Assembly: GCF_006152065.1 (NCBI RefSeq)
Contig: NZ_VDFW01000040.1
Span: forward strand, 1 to 56,702
Length of the DNA stretch: 56,702 bases
Direction of reading: 5' to 3'
Source: Amycolatopsis alkalitolerans
Lineage (GTDB): Bacteria > Actinomycetota > Actinomycetes > Mycobacteriales > Pseudonocardiaceae
The notes under the pieces are model-generated. The model was not told the origin of the DNA, searched no databases, and was given only the letters and a program-made list of their open reading frames with translations. Positions 1 through 8,821 of this stretch are shown here, piece by piece; positions within the stretch are counted from its first letter, which is position 1, and each line of letters starts with the position of its first letter. The position numbers and the translations under genes were made by a program.

Positions 1-122
1 GTGTCCGCGTGCTCCAACTCCTGGGCATGCGGAATGATCTCCTTGTCCACGAACGAACGGACGGTGGACAGGATCTCGGCCTGCACCTCGGTGAGGCCGA
101 CTGTCTGGGCCAGGCGGGCCAT
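1..122 (-). CDS. Acyl-CoA dehydrogenase, N-terminal fragment (cut by window edge)
   Basis: Only the first 40 codons lie in the window; the gene continues beyond base 1. The translation opens with MARLAQTVGLTEVQAEIL and continues VRSFVDKEIIPHAQELEHAD, which has the helical look and the 'VRxFVDKEIxPxA' signature of the acyl-CoA dehydrogenase N-terminal domain. The family uses FAD to oxidise acyl-CoA thioesters to enoyl-CoA. The ATG at 122 is preceded on the minus strand by CAGGAG at 6-nt spacing, which supports this start. Substrate and full length cannot be judged. It is transcribed in the same direction as the slipin gene 311 bp upstream but is probably a separate unit. Confidence 0.75.
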   Translation of the reverse strand, partial: MARLAQTVGLTEVQAEILSTVRSFVDKEIIPHAQELEHAD

Positions 123-433
123 GCTCGACTCCTGTGTCTGCCGGTGAGTTACCAGCGAGTATGACCCCTAGTCGGGCCGCCGGGCAGTGGGGGTACCCCC
201 GCCAGTGAGGGCGTAGCCGGCGGGGGAGAGAACCCTCACGGGGTCCGCTGGCGCCTGCGCATCGTGCCGACGAGCACGGCGGTCACCGGCCAGGCGGCAC
301 ATCCAGATGTCCGAATAGGACTCGCGGATGATGCCGAGCTCACTCGTGGTGCTCGGCGGCCGGTTTGGACAGTGGCTGAGCACACGTCGGTCCGCTGCCA
401 CGAACCGGCGAAAATTCACCAGATCAAGGCGGA
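123..433. other. Intergenic stretch with a GC-rich hairpin, no convincing gene
   Basis: This 311-bp gap holds the 3' flank of the slipin gene and the 5' flank of the acyl-CoA dehydrogenase. An 83-codon minus-strand frame (168-419) exists but has no family resemblance, is arginine/proline rich and runs through the hairpin, so it is not called. The only clear structure is the palindrome and hairpin at 189-226, listed separately. I see no tRNA or riboswitch. Confidence 0.5.
189..226. repeat. GC-rich palindrome plus hairpin, REP-like
   Basis: GGGGGTACCCCC at 189-200 is a perfect 12-bp palindrome. Overlapping it, CCCCCGCC (196-203) pairs perfectly with GGCGGGGG (219-226) around a 15-nt loop, so two alternative hairpins compete for the same C-run. 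There is no T-run after either stem, so it is not a typical intrinsic terminator. It could be a dispersed palindromic (REP-type) element or a protein-binding site; only copies elsewhere in the genome would tell. Confidence 0.45.
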
Positions 434-1258
434 CTAGGTGGGCTTCTCGTCCTCCGGGAGGCGCGCCGCGGGGGCTTGCCCATTGACCGATTCCGGCGGC
501 TGGTGCTGTTTCGTGTACTGATCGACGAAACGCAGCAACTCCACCGGGAACGGCAGCACGAGCGTCGAGTTCTTTTCCGCCGAAACCTGCACGACGGTCT
601 CGAGCAGCCGCAACTGGAGCGCGGACGGCGTGCCCGCCATCCTGGCCGCGGCCTGCGACAGCTTTTCCGACGCCTGCAGCTCACCGTCGGCCGAGATGAC
701 GCGGGCGCGGCGTTCCCGCTCGGCCTCGGCCTGCCGCGACATCGAGCGCTTCATCGTCTCGGGCAGTGCGACGTCCTTGATCTCCACCCGGTCGATATGC
801 ACGCCCCAGTCCAGCGCCGGGCTGTCGATCATCAACTCGAGCCCCTGGTTGAGCCGTTCCCGGTTTGACAGGAGATCGTCGAGCTCGCTCTTGCCGATGA
901 TCGACCGCAACGAGGTCTGGGCCACCTGCCCCACCGCGAACCGGTAGTCCTGCACGTTCACCGCGGCCAGAACCGGATCGATGACCTTGAAATACACGAC
1001 CGCGTCCACGCGCACGGTGACGTTGTCACGCGTGATGCCCTCCTGCGCGGGCACCGGCAGGGTCACGATCTGCATGTTGACCTTCTGCAGCCGGTCCACG
1101 GCCGGCACCAGCAACGCCAGCCCCGGCTCGCGCACATGCGATCGCACCCGGCCGAACCGGTAGACGAGGCCACGCTCGTACTGCTTGATCACCCGGACGC
1201 TCGCGCCGAGCCAGGCGACACCCGCGACGGCGATTATGGAGACGAGTTCCACCACCAT
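434..1258 (-). CDS. SPFH/Band 7 family protein, slipin type
   Basis: A 274-aa stomatin/prohibitin-family protein. A single hydrophobic segment (about residues 3-20) anchors it in the membrane, followed by the slipin hallmark VIKQYERGLVYRFGRV and a Band 7 domain to about residue 190. After that comes an alanine/glutamate/arginine-rich coiled-coil segment (RQAEAERERRARVISADGE) typical of oligomerisation in this family. Slipins scaffold membrane microdomains and often sit next to NfeD-type proteases, but no nfeD is seen here. Start ATG at 1258 has GGGGAG 5 nt upstream. The neighbour across the 323-bp gap is divergent. Function beyond membrane scaffolding cannot be inferred. Confidence 0.88.
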   Translation of the reverse strand: MVVELVSIIAVAGVAWLGASVRVIKQYERGLVYRFGRVRSHVREPGLALLVPAVDRLQKVNMQIVTLPVPAQEGITRDNVTVRVDAVVYFKVIDPVLAAVNVQDYRFAVGQVAQTSLRSIIGKSELDDLLSNRERLNQGLELMIDSPALDWGVHIDRVEIKDVALPETMKRSMSRQAEAERERRARVISADGELQASEKLSQAAARMAGTPSALQLRLLETVVQVSAEKNSTLVLPFPVELLRFVDQYTKQHQPPESVNGQAPAARLPEDEKPT

Positions 1259-1581
1259 GGCAGCTCCCCGGACGTAGGTCCCTGCGAGTCGATGTTACTC
1301 CCGTCACACCGGTTGGGACCCGGCATTCCGGTGACGTGCGCATATCGGAATCGCGGCCGGGCGGACCCGCCGTGACCGGGACCGGTGGCAGCCTGGCGGC
1401 ACCCGGCCGCCCGCCTCGGCGAACCCGCCCCAACCGTCCATTTGACACGGTCTGCCGTTTATCGTGACGGAACGGAATTTCGAAGTCCACAGTAGACAGG
1501 ACGGCCGGGGAGCCGGCCGGGCACGCGACTCACCGAACCGCGGGGTGGGCGTCGGCCGAACGGTACCGATAACCTTGGCGT
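1259..1581. promoter_or_regulatory. Divergent promoter region, slipin / MgtE_N-CBS gene
   Basis: A 323-bp gap between two divergent starts. On the plus strand TAACCT (1570-1575) lies 6 nt before the ATG at 1582, a leaderless arrangement. On the minus strand TAACAT (1297 to 1292) is a plausible -10 for the slipin gene with a short leader. Neither has a good -35 box at standard spacing. No gene, tRNA or recognisable riboswitch was found in the rest. Confidence 0.5.
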
Positions 1582-2874
1582 ATGGCCCCCGTGAACAGGG
1601 TTTTCGCTGCCCAGCTCGCCGGTCTTCCGGTGTTCGGCCCGGACGGCGAGTCGATCGGCAAGGTCCGCGATCTCGTCGCCGGGCTGCGGCTTGATCAGCA
1701 ACCGCCACGCGTGCTCGGGCTCGTCGTCGAACTGTCCACGCGGCGGCGCGTGTTCGTGCCGATGCTGCGGGTCACCTCGATCGAACCGAACGCGGTCACG
1801 CTCGCCACCGGTTCGGTCAACATGCGCCAGTTCCATCAGCGCCCCAATGAGGTGCTGGTGCTTGGCCAGCTCACGGACGCGCATGTGTCGTTACGGGAAA
1901 CCGGCGCGCGGGTCGCCATCGTGGACGCGGCGATGGAGCCGCTGCGCACGCGCGACTGGGTGCTCGCGAAGCTCGCCGTCCGCGAGCGCTCCGGGCGGCT
2001 CGGCCTCAGCCGGCGACGGTCCTCTTTGCAGGTCGTGGGCTGGGACGAGGTGGCGGGGCTCGGCCTCACCGACCTGACCGGCCAGCAGCAGGGTGCCGGG
2101 CAGCTGCTCATGCTGTTCGACACGATGCGGGCGGTCGACATCGCCGCGACGGTGCGGGACCTGCCGACCAAGCGCAAGCACGAGGTCGCGGACTCGATGG
2201 ACGACGAGCGGCTCGCGGACGTGCTCGAGGAACTGCCCGAGGACGACCAGAAGGAGCTGCTGCAGCACCTGGCGGAGGAGCGCGCGGCCGACATCCTCGA
2301 GGCGATGAGCCCGGACGACGCCGCCGACCTGCTCGCCGAGTTCGCCCCCGCCGACCAGAACCGGCTGCTGAACCTGATGGAGCCCGAGGAGTCCGAGCCG
2401 GTCAAACGGCTGCTGGCGTACTCCTCCGACACCGCGGGCGGGCTGATGACTCCCGAGCCCGTCGTGCTGACCCCGGACGCGACGGTCGCCGAAGCGCTGG
2501 CCCATATCCGCAACGCCGACCTGCCGCCCGCGCTGGCGACGATGGTCTTCGTGTGCCGCCCGCCGCAGGCCACGCCGACCGGACGCTACGTCGGGGTCGT
2601 GCATTTCCAGCGGCTGTTGCGCGAACCGCCCGCGGAGCTGATCGCGGCCGCGGTCGACACCGACCTGCCCGCGCTGAGGCCGAGTGACTCGCTTTCGGAG
2701 GTGACGCGATACTTCGCCGCGTACAACCTCGCGTGCGGACCGGTCGTGGACGCGCAGGACCACCTGCTGGGCGCCGTCACCGTCGACGACGTGCTCGACC
2801 ATCTGCTGCCGGAGGACTGGCGTGAGACCGGCCTGCACGACGTGACGAACAACGAGGAGGTGGAGCGTGCCTGA
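1582..2874 (+). CDS. MgtE N-terminal domain and CBS domain protein (no transporter domain)
   Basis: A 430-aa soluble protein. The first 170 residues look like two PRC-barrel-like modules (LPVFGPDGESIGKVRDL near residue 15). An MgtE_N helical superhelix follows (about 190-280, acidic repeats such as LADVLEELPEDDQKELLQHL), then the linker DTAGGLMTPE and two CBS motifs (about 290-415). Full MgtE Mg2+ channels continue into five membrane helices, which are absent here, so this is probably a cytosolic sensor or regulator rather than a channel. It overlaps the DUF1003 membrane protein gene by 8 nt, a pairing I recall from Rv1232c/Rv1231c of M. tuberculosis. The pair may form a Mg2+-responsive membrane complex; that is inference. 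Start ATG is leaderless (TAACCT 6 nt upstream). Confidence 0.88.
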   Translation: MAPVNRVFAAQLAGLPVFGPDGESIGKVRDLVAGLRLDQQPPRVLGLVVELSTRRRVFVPMLRVTSIEPNAVTLATGSVNMRQFHQRPNEVLVLGQLTDAHVSLRETGARVAIVDAAMEPLRTRDWVLAKLAVRERSGRLGLSRRRSSLQVVGWDEVAGLGLTDLTGQQQGAGQLLMLFDTMRAVDIAATVRDLPTKRKHEVADSMDDERLADVLEELPEDDQKELLQHLAEERAADILEAMSPDDAADLLAEFAPADQNRLLNLMEPEESEPVKRLLAYSSDTAGGLMTPEPVVLTPDATVAEALAHIRNADLPPALATMVFVCRPPQATPTGRYVGVVHFQRLLREPPAELIAAAVDTDLPALRPSDSLSEVTRYFAAYNLACGPVVDAQDHLLGAVTVDDVLDHLLPEDWRETGLHDVTNNEEVERA

Positions 2875-3385
2875 ACTGCTCTCGAGGCGGCGCCTGGACC
2901 AGCCTCGCGCGTCAACGCGCCGGCTCGTGTCGATCGACCCCGACATGTTCGGCCGGCTCTCCGAGCGGCTGGCCCGATTTCTGGGCACCGGCAAGTACCT
3001 GTTCTGGCAGACCCTCCTCGTGGTCGTCTGGATCGGGATCAACCTCGGCGCGGCGGCGCTGCGCTGGGATCCGTACCCGTTCATCCTGCTCAACCTGGCG
3101 TTCTCGACGCAGGCGGCGTACGCGGCTCCACTGATTCTGCTCGCGCAGAACCGGCAGGACGACCGGGACCGGGTGTCGCTGGACGAGGACCGCAACCGCG
3201 CCGCGCAGACGAAGGCGGACACGGAATACCTGGCCAGGGAGCTGGCGGCGCTGCGGCTGGCGATCGGTGAGGTCGCGACGCGGGACTACCTGCGCGGCGA
3301 GCTGGACAAGCTGCGCGAGGACCTGAACACCAAGCCCCGGAAGAAGGGGAACCGGGCGTCGCCCGAGCCCGTGAGCGGCACATAG
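2867..3385 (+). CDS. DUF1003 family membrane protein
   Basis: A 172-aa protein with a short basic N-terminus, two adjacent membrane helices (about residues 44-65 and 70-92) and a charged coiled-coil tail. The segment between the helices (LRWDPYPFILLNLAFSTQAA) and the following LAQNRQDDRDR are the hallmark of DUF1003. The GTG start at 2867 lies inside the end of the preceding gene (stop 2872-2874), with GAGGAGG a few bases upstream, so the two are translationally coupled. Function is unknown in the family; neighbours suggest a role with the CBS/MgtE_N protein. Confidence 0.88.
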   Translation: MPELLSRRRLDQPRASTRRLVSIDPDMFGRLSERLARFLGTGKYLFWQTLLVVVWIGINLGAAALRWDPYPFILLNLAFSTQAAYAAPLILLAQNRQDDRDRVSLDEDRNRAAQTKADTEYLARELAALRLAIGEVATRDYLRGELDKLREDLNTKPRKKGNRASPEPVSGT

Positions 3386-3399
3386 CCGCCGGCCCGACC

Positions 3400-3416
3400 C
3401 GCCCCTCATCGGGGCG
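3400..3416 (+). terminator. Possible terminator hairpin after the DUF1003 gene
   Basis: CGCCCC (3400-3405) pairs with GGGGCG (3411-3416) around the loop TCATC, 15 nt after the DUF1003 stop. No T-run follows, so termination would be weak or of the GC-rich actinobacterial kind. The mrp promoter lies directly downstream. Confidence 0.35.
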
Positions 3417-3441
3417 CTTCGGGCCGCAGTACTCTCGATGC

Positions 3442-4596
3442 ATGACCAGCACGCAGCAGATCCCCAGTGTCGAGGACGTCCGCGCGGCGCTCAAGGAGGT
3501 CTACGACCCGGAGATCAAGAAACCGATCACCGAGCTCGGGATGGTCAAAGACGTCACGGTGGGCTCGGGCGACACAGCCGGGATCGTCACGGTCTCGATT
3601 TACCTGACGGTGGCGGGTTGCCCGCTCAAGGAGACCCTCACCCGCGACACCACGAACGCCGTCGGCAAGCTCGAGGGCGTCCGCGACGTGCGGGTCGAAC
3701 TCGACGTGATGAGCGACGAGCAGCGCACGGAGCTGCGGAAGTCGCTGCGTGGGGACGCGGAAGAGCCGGTGATCCCGTTCGCCCAGCCCGGTTCGATGAC
3801 GCGGGTGTACTGCGTCGCGTCGGGCAAGGGCGGCGTCGGCAAATCGAGTGTGACGGTCAACCTGGCGGTCGCGATGGCCGAACGCGGGCTGTCGGTCGGT
3901 GTTGTCGACGCGGATATCTACGGGCACTCGGTGCCGCGGATGCTGGGCGCGACGGAGAAGCCGACCAAGGTCGAGAAGATGATCATGCCGCCGCAGGCGA
4001 ACGGCGTGAAGGTCATTTCGATCGGCATGTTCACCCCCGGGAACACGCCGGTGGTGTGGCGCGGGCCGATGCTGCACCGCGCGCTGCAGCAGTTCCTGGC
4101 CGACGTGTTCTGGGGTGACCTGGACATCCTGCTGCTGGACCTGCCGCCAGGCACCGGTGACATCGCGATCTCGGTGGCACAGTTGATCCCCAACGCCGAG
4201 ATCCTCGTGGTGACCACGCCCCAGCAGGCGGCGGCCGAGGTCGCCGAGCGGGCCGGGGCGATCGCGATGCAGACGCGGCAGCGGCTCGCCGGGGTCATCG
4301 AGAACATGTCGTGGTTGGAGACGCCGACCGGGGAACGTGTCGAGGTCTTCGGTGCCGGCGGGGGCCAGACGGTGGCGGACTCGCTGTCGAAGTCGACGGG
4401 CACGACGGTGCCGTTGCTGGGGCAGGTCCCGCTGGACCCGCGCCTGCGCGAGCACGGCGACGCCGGGACGCCGATCGTGCGGTCCGAGCCGGAGGCGCCG
4501 GCTGCCAAGGTGCTGAAGGACGTCGCGAAGAAGCTCTCGGTCCGGGCGCGCGGCCTTGCCGGGATGATGCTGAACGTGACGCCGAAGGGCCGCTGA
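3442..4596 (+). CDS. mrp: Mrp/NBP35 family P-loop ATPase, Fe-S carrier
   Basis: A 384-aa protein with an N-terminal MIP18/DUF59 domain (about 8-90, including the VAGCPLK motif) and a deviant Walker A GKGGVGKS (129-136). These are followed by DADIYGHSVPRMLG, WRGPMLHRALQQF and LLLDLPPGTGD, all signature segments of the Mrp (ApbC) family. Such proteins bind and transfer Fe-S clusters to apo-targets in the cytosol. The canonical CxxC near the C-terminus is not obvious, which is common in actinobacterial Mrp. The start is leaderless: TACTCT at 3430-3435, six bases, then ATG. Convergent with tatB; mrp near tatB and htrA is conserved in mycobacteria (from memory). Confidence 0.93.
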   Translation: MTSTQQIPSVEDVRAALKEVYDPEIKKPITELGMVKDVTVGSGDTAGIVTVSIYLTVAGCPLKETLTRDTTNAVGKLEGVRDVRVELDVMSDEQRTELRKSLRGDAEEPVIPFAQPGSMTRVYCVASGKGGVGKSSVTVNLAVAMAERGLSVGVVDADIYGHSVPRMLGATEKPTKVEKMIMPPQANGVKVISIGMFTPGNTPVVWRGPMLHRALQQFLADVFWGDLDILLLDLPPGTGDIAISVAQLIPNAEILVVTTPQQAAAEVAERAGAIAMQTRQRLAGVIENMSWLETPTGERVEVFGAGGGQTVADSLSKSTGTTVPLLGQVPLDPRLREHGDAGTPIVRSEPEAPAAKVLKDVAKKLSVRARGLAGMMLNVTPKGR

Positions 4597-4611
4597 GCCG
4601 GGCAGCAGGGG

Positions 4612-5013
4612 TCAGGTGGCGTCGGGGTCGACTGGGGGTTTTTCGCCTGGTTTGAGGGTTTCCGGCTCCGGCTTGGCCGAGATCGCGGGGTAACCGTTCG
4701 GCTTCGTGCTGCCACCGCTCGTGCCGTTCAGGCCCAGCGGATCGGGGTCACCGTCGAAGAGGTGGTTCGTGATCGCGCGGCGCGGGTCGAAGTTGCGCAA
4801 CTGCCGCAGGTCCTCGAGCGGCTTGCGGAACTCCTCGAACTCCGGGCCCATCTCGTCCTGCAACTGCTGCCGCGCCCCGCTCGCGAACTCGCGCACCTTT
4901 CGCACGCCCTTCGCCAGCCACGAAGCCGCCTCCGGCAGGCGTTCCGGCCCGAGGATGAACAGACCGGCGACGATGAGCACCAGAATCTCGCCCCAGCCCA
5001 CGCTATCGAACAC
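4612..5013 (-). CDS. tatB: Sec-independent protein translocase subunit TatB
   Basis: A 133-aa protein beginning [17 protein letters not shown], a single membrane helix followed by the Tat hinge [17 protein letters not shown] and an amphipathic helix, then an acidic/proline-rich tail. This is the TatB pattern: a Glu in the helix and the FDSVGWGE opening. TatB works with TatC to recognise twin-arginine signal peptides. The GTG start at 5013 has GAGGAGG upstream. It lies 42 bp downstream of htrA in the order sigE-rseA-htrA-tatB typical of actinobacteria, linking export to envelope stress. tatA and tatC are not in the window. Confidence 0.93.
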   Translation of the reverse strand: MFDSVGWGEILVLIVAGLFILGPERLPEAASWLAKGVRKVREFASGARQQLQDEMGPEFEEFRKPLEDLRQLRNFDPRRAITNHLFDGDPDPLGLNGTSGGSTKPNGYPAISAKPEPETLKPGEKPPVDPDAT

Positions 5014-5055
5014 CAGCGAACCTCCTCGTGACCCCTGCGAAGTCAGCGTACCCGG

Positions 5056-6573
5056 CTAATCGGAACCCAGGGTTACGTCGACGACAAGAGGCCGCCCCTG
5101 CCGGACCAGATGCACGGGCACGACCTCGCCGATGTTGTGCTCCCGCACCGCGACGGTCAACTCGGCCGCGTTCCGCACCAGCCGGTTGCCGACCTGCGTG
5201 ATCACGTCACCCTCGGCGATACCCGCCTTCGCGGCGGGGCCCCCGTCGGCGACGTTGAGGACCTGCGCGCCCTCGGAGGTGTCCGCCGACACCGAGGCCG
5301 CGTTGATGCCGATGTCCGCGTGCTTGACCTGCCCGGTGCTGATGAGTTCGCGGGCGATCTTGATCGCGTCGTCGGCCGGGATGGCGAAGCCGATGCCGAT
5401 GCTGCCGCCCTGCCCGGCCTCGCCGCTGTCGGTCCGGATCGAGGAGTTGATCCCGACCAGCGCCCCCGTCGAGTCGACCAGCGCGCCGCCGGAGTTACCG
5501 CGGTTGATGGGCGCGTCGGTCTGGATCGCGTCGTAGGTGACCGGCGGCTCGCCGTTCTCGCCCTGCGCGGTGATCGGCCGGTGCAGCGCGCTGACGATGC
5601 CCGCCGTCACCGTGTTCTGCAGGCCCAGCGGTGAACCGACCGCGATCACCGCGTCGCCCGGTTCGAGGTTGGACGATTTCCCGATCTGGATGACCACCGG
5701 ATTGCGCACCGCGACCTTGATCACCGCGAGGTCGGTCTTCGGATCCGTGCCCACGATCTTCGCCTCGGTGCGGGTGCCGTCGGTGAACACCGCGGTGATC
5801 TTGGCCTGTGGATCGTCGGCGGCCATCGAGATCACGTGGTCGTTGGTGATCACGTACCCGTTCGGGTCGATCACCACGCCCGAGCCGACGCTGCCGGACT
5901 GACCGGAGGTCACCTCGATCGAGATGACCGCGGGCGAAACCCGTTGGGCGATGTCGGCGATCGAACCCGGCGGGCGTTCCTTGGCCGCCTGCGCCTCCGA
6001 GATCGTCGCGCTGCCGGTGAGCGAGTTGCCGGTGCTGGCGAGCCACCAGCCGACGAGCCCGCCGACCGCGCCGATCAGCAGGCAGATCACCCCGAGCAGG
6101 CCGAGCGCGACCGGTTTCACCCGGCGGCCGAACAGCACCTCGGGCAACGACAGCATCGCACCGCGAGGCCGTTCCTCGTCGTCCGGCTCCTCGTCACGGG
6201 CGTCGAGCGCCGGGCCCCCGAGCACCGCCGCCGCGCCCGGATCCCGCCACGGGTCCGCCGTCTTGGACCACAGCGGCGACTCCGGCGGCCGGTCACGACC
6301 GTTCTCGCCTTCTCCGGCGGGTCGCTGGAGCCGCACGTCGTCCGCGCCGGCCGGCCGGCCGAAGGCTTCGGCGAGCGACTCGGGCGCCGGCGGCTTCGCG
6401 ATGACCTGGTCACCGTTCCGCGACGGGCTGTACAGCTTGTCGAACGCGCCGTCGACACCCTGCGGCCTGGCGAAGGAGGCGGCCTGCGCGGGGTCGACCG
6501 GGGGACGGTCCAGAGGTTTGGGGGCAAGCCGGGGCTCGCCGGAGTTCTCCGCTGGATTGTTCGGCTGACTCAT
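5056..6573 (-). CDS. htrA: HtrA-family S1C serine protease with PDZ domain
   Basis: A 505-aa membrane-anchored protease. The first 150 residues are a disordered cytosolic region rich in Pro/Asp/Arg. One membrane helix follows (about 155-178), then a trypsin-like domain with His246 (VITNDHV), Asp281 (TDPKTDLAVI) and Ser361 (NRGNSGGAL), so the catalytic triad is intact. The PDZ domain (about 420-500) contains GPAAKAGIAEGDVITQVG. It probably degrades or refolds misfolded envelope proteins and, by analogy to mycobacteria, takes part in RseA control. Located 80 bp downstream of rseA. ATG start at 6573. Confidence 0.93.
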   Translation of the reverse strand: MSQPNNPAENSGEPRLAPKPLDRPPVDPAQAASFARPQGVDGAFDKLYSPSRNGDQVIAKPPAPESLAEAFGRPAGADDVRLQRPAGEGENGRDRPPESPLWSKTADPWRDPGAAAVLGGPALDARDEEPDDEERPRGAMLSLPEVLFGRRVKPVALGLLGVICLLIGAVGGLVGWWLASTGNSLTGSATISEAQAAKERPPGSIADIAQRVSPAVISIEVTSGQSGSVGSGVVIDPNGYVITNDHVISMAADDPQAKITAVFTDGTRTEAKIVGTDPKTDLAVIKVAVRNPVVIQIGKSSNLEPGDAVIAVGSPLGLQNTVTAGIVSALHRPITAQGENGEPPVTYDAIQTDAPINRGNSGGALVDSTGALVGINSSIRTDSGEAGQGGSIGIGFAIPADDAIKIARELISTGQVKHADIGINAASVSADTSEGAQVLNVADGGPAAKAGIAEGDVITQVGNRLVRNAAELTVAVREHNIGEVVPVHLVRQGRPLVVDVTLGSD

Positions 6574-6653
6574 CGTTCCCCGGGTTGACGGATTTCACGG
6601 CTCGGCGCGACCCTACGCCACCTGATTCTCCCGCCTCGACGGTGAAGCCGATG

Positions 6654-7301
6654 TCAGCGGCCCGGCGCCACCGAAGTGGTGGTCGCGGTGACCGGCGCGG
6701 ACGGCGCACCACCGAACTGCGCGCGCAGCACACCCGGGTTGGGACCGGCGGGCTGCGGCGGGGTCTGGGCGGTGCTGCTGCCGCTCGAGGTCGCGACGAT
6801 CGCGAGCGCGCTCAGCACGATGCCCGAGACGACCACGCCCGCACCCTGCGCGGCGCGGCGGCGCATCGAGCTGGACCGGTGCGAGTTGAGCACCGCGGCC
6901 CCGTTGCCCAGCGGAGCACCGGAGCCAAGCGGCGCGGTGGCGCCGAGCGTGGACGGCATCTGCCGCAGGCCGGCGACGCGGTCGGGACGCTGGATGGCGA
7001 CGAGTTGCCCGTCCTCGGTGACCGCGAGGTTGTCCGGGGACGTCGGAAGATCGGTGTGCTCGGGGATCGAGCGCAGGCTCGCCAGGAAACCGGCGGACAT
7101 GCTGGGCGCCCCGGCGTGTTTGACCGCGGCCCGGGCCTGCCGCTGGGCCGCGACCTCGGCCGCGCAACCCGGGCACCCGGCGATATGCGAAGCAGCCCGG
7201 TCCCGCGCCCCCAGCGACAGCTCGCCGTCGACGAACGCGACGACCACGTCGGGAAGGAGATGCGATTCGGGAAGCAGTCCCCTGCCTCGCAGATCGGTCA
7301 T
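6654..7301 (-). CDS. rseA: RseA-like zinc-finger anti-sigma factor for SigE
   Basis: A 215-aa protein starting [10 protein letters not shown]. The zinc-associated anti-sigma motif is complete: His39, Cys43, Cys46 in [13 protein letters not shown] membrane helix is predicted near 150-170 ([19 protein letters not shown]), leaving a short Pro/Thr-rich outer tail. The start ATG (7301) overlaps the sigE stop by 4 nt (ATGA), so the two are coupled and stoichiometry is fixed. A longer reading frame extends 52 codons further upstream but lies within sigE in another frame and is rejected. Expected to hold SigE inactive until envelope stress or proteolysis. Confidence 0.9.
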   Translation of the reverse strand: MTDLRGRGLLPESHLLPDVVVAFVDGELSLGARDRAASHIAGCPGCAAEVAAQRQARAAVKHAGAPSMSAGFLASLRSIPEHTDLPTSPDNLAVTEDGQLVAIQRPDRVAGLRQMPSTLGATAPLGSGAPLGNGAAVLNSHRSSSMRRRAAQGAGVVVSGIVLSALAIVATSSGSSTAQTPPQPAGPNPGVLRAQFGGAPSAPVTATTTSVAPGR

Positions 7302-7921
7302 ACCGAGGCCTCCACGGACTGCTCCTTCAGCGCCCGCCGGCGCTCGAGCGAAGCGCGCAGCGCCTGGCGCCCGCGGTGGATACGGCTCCGGACAGTGCCC
7401 AGCTTGACGCCGAGCGTCGCGCCGATCTCCTCGTAGGACAGGCCCTCGACGTCGCACAGCACCACCGCGGCACGGAACTCGGGCGGCAACTCGTCGAGCG
7501 CGGCCTGCAGGTCCGGGTCCAGATGGGTGTCGCTGTAGACCTGCTCGGGGCTCGGGTCGTCGCCCACGATGCGGTCGGTGTCCTCGGGCAGCCCCTCCAT
7601 GCGCACCCGCGAACGGCGGCGCGCCATGTCGAGGAAGAGGTTCGTGGTGATGCGATGCAGCCAGCCCTCGAACGTGCCCGGCTTGTACGAGGCCAGGGAC
7701 CGGAACACCCGGATGAACGTCTCCTGGGTGAGGTCCTCGGCGTCGTGGGCGTTACCGGTCAGGCGGTACGCGAGCCGGTACACCCGGTCGGCGTGTTCCC
7801 GCACGACTTCGTCCCAGGACGGCGGCGTCCATTCCGCCTCGTCCACCGTCACCGGACGGCCTTCGACGACGGGCTCCTCGGTCATCGGGCTCTTCTGCAT
7901 CGGCGGGGAAGGCACCTCCAT
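7298..7921 (-). CDS. sigE: ECF RNA polymerase sigma factor SigE
   Basis: A 207-aa (from this start) extracytoplasmic-function sigma factor. Region 2 includes [18 protein letters not shown] and [20 protein letters not shown]; region 4 includes [19 protein letters not shown] and the recognition helix [15 protein letters not shown]. These match mycobacterial SigE closely. Two starts are possible: ATG at 7981 has no Shine-Dalgarno within 15 nt, while ATG at 7921 has AGGGAG at good spacing and is chosen. The upstream one would add 20 residues, and mycobacterial SigE is known to use alternative starts. Controls the envelope-stress regulon; coupled to rseA. Confidence 0.92.
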   Translation of the reverse strand: MEVPSPPMQKSPMTEEPVVEGRPVTVDEAEWTPPSWDEVVREHADRVYRLAYRLTGNAHDAEDLTQETFIRVFRSLASYKPGTFEGWLHRITTNLFLDMARRRSRVRMEGLPEDTDRIVGDDPSPEQVYSDTHLDPDLQAALDELPPEFRAAVVLCDVEGLSYEEIGATLGVKLGTVRSRIHRGRQALRASLERRRALKEQSVEASV

Positions 7922-8097
7922 CAGGCTGTTCTCCCTACTGCTTGCCCCAACGCGGTCCGGCCGCGCTGTGTTCCCGTCCATGAGACGTAGCTTGGCCGAT
8001 CTCCTTATGTGTCTAGTGAGACCGGACTGAGAGCCGCCTGAGAGAAGTGTGCACGTCTTGCACGATTTTGGCGACGACCAGCGCTAACCTCTCCGGT

Positions 8098-8730
8098 GTG
8101 ACCTCCGAGACGCACGCCGGCGTCAGTGATTACGTCGAGAGCTACCTGCCCGGAGACGATTCGCTGCTGGCCGCGCGCCTGCGCGCGGAGGAACTCGGCT
8201 GCGCCCCGCTGGGGGCGGCGGCCGGCGCGGCCCTGTGCTTCCTGGCCACCAGCCTGCGGGCCAGGGCGGTCGTGGAGATCGGTACCGGCACCGGCGTCAG
8301 CGGCCTGCACCTGCTGCGCGGGATGGCCCCGGAAGGCGTGCTGACCTCGATCGACATCGAACCCGAATACCACCGGGCGGCGCGCCAGACGTTCGCCGGG
8401 GCGGGGTTCCCACCGGGGCGCACGCGGCTGATCATGGGCCGCGCGCTCGACGTGTTGCCGCGCCTGACCAGCGGCGGCTACGACCTGGTCTTCGTCGACG
8501 CGGCGCGTGCGGAGTACCCGAGCTACTACGAGCACGGCGTCCACCTGCTGCGTGGCGGCGGCATCATCGCGTTCCACGGGGTGCTCGAGCCGCGATCCGA
8601 TCCGGCGAGGCGCGATCCGGGTGTGCTGGCTTCGCGCGAACTGGCGAGAGCGGTCCGCGACGACGAGCGGCTCGTGCCGTCCCTGCTGCCGGTCGGCGGC
8701 GGTTTGCTGGTGGCCGCGGTGCGGTCGTAG
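8098..8730 (+). CDS. Class I SAM-dependent O-methyltransferase (family 3)
   Basis: A 210-aa methyltransferase. The SAM-binding loop is VVEIGTGTGVSGLHLLRGM, followed by the acidic residue in LTSIDIEPEYH and the metal-site-like YDLVFVDAARAEYPSYYEHG. These fit the caffeoyl-CoA/catechol O-methyltransferase family. The GTG at 8098 is chosen because TAACCT (8085-8090) ends 7 nt before it, the leaderless pattern; an earlier GTG at 8047 would add 17 unlike residues. Divergent from sigE, the same arrangement as Rv1220c/sigE in M. tuberculosis (from memory). Substrate unknown. Confidence 0.88.
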   Translation: MTSETHAGVSDYVESYLPGDDSLLAARLRAEELGCAPLGAAAGAALCFLATSLRARAVVEIGTGTGVSGLHLLRGMAPEGVLTSIDIEPEYHRAARQTFAGAGFPPGRTRLIMGRALDVLPRLTSGGYDLVFVDAARAEYPSYYEHGVHLLRGGGIIAFHGVLEPRSDPARRDPGVLASRELARAVRDDERLVPSLLPVGGGLLVAAVRS

Positions 8731-8821
8731 CTCTCCGGCGTGTCCGTGGCCACCGCCGCGCACGTGGAAATGTCGGTGCCCGGGGTTACGGTGGCGCGTA
8801 CCGCGACCTGAGGAGGTGCCG

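Noticed and set aside
168..419. 83-codon minus-strand frame between slipin and acyl-CoA dehydrogenase
   Set aside because: No family similarity, runs through a hairpin, no ribosome-binding site.
1442..1465. TTGACA ... TATCGT promoter upstream of the MgtE_N/CBS gene
   Set aside because: The spacer is only 12 bp, too short for a housekeeping sigma promoter, and a leaderless box lies at the start codon.
6654..7457. 267-aa version of RseA
   Set aside because: The first 52 codons lie inside sigE in another frame; ATG 7301 overlapping the sigE stop is the natural start.
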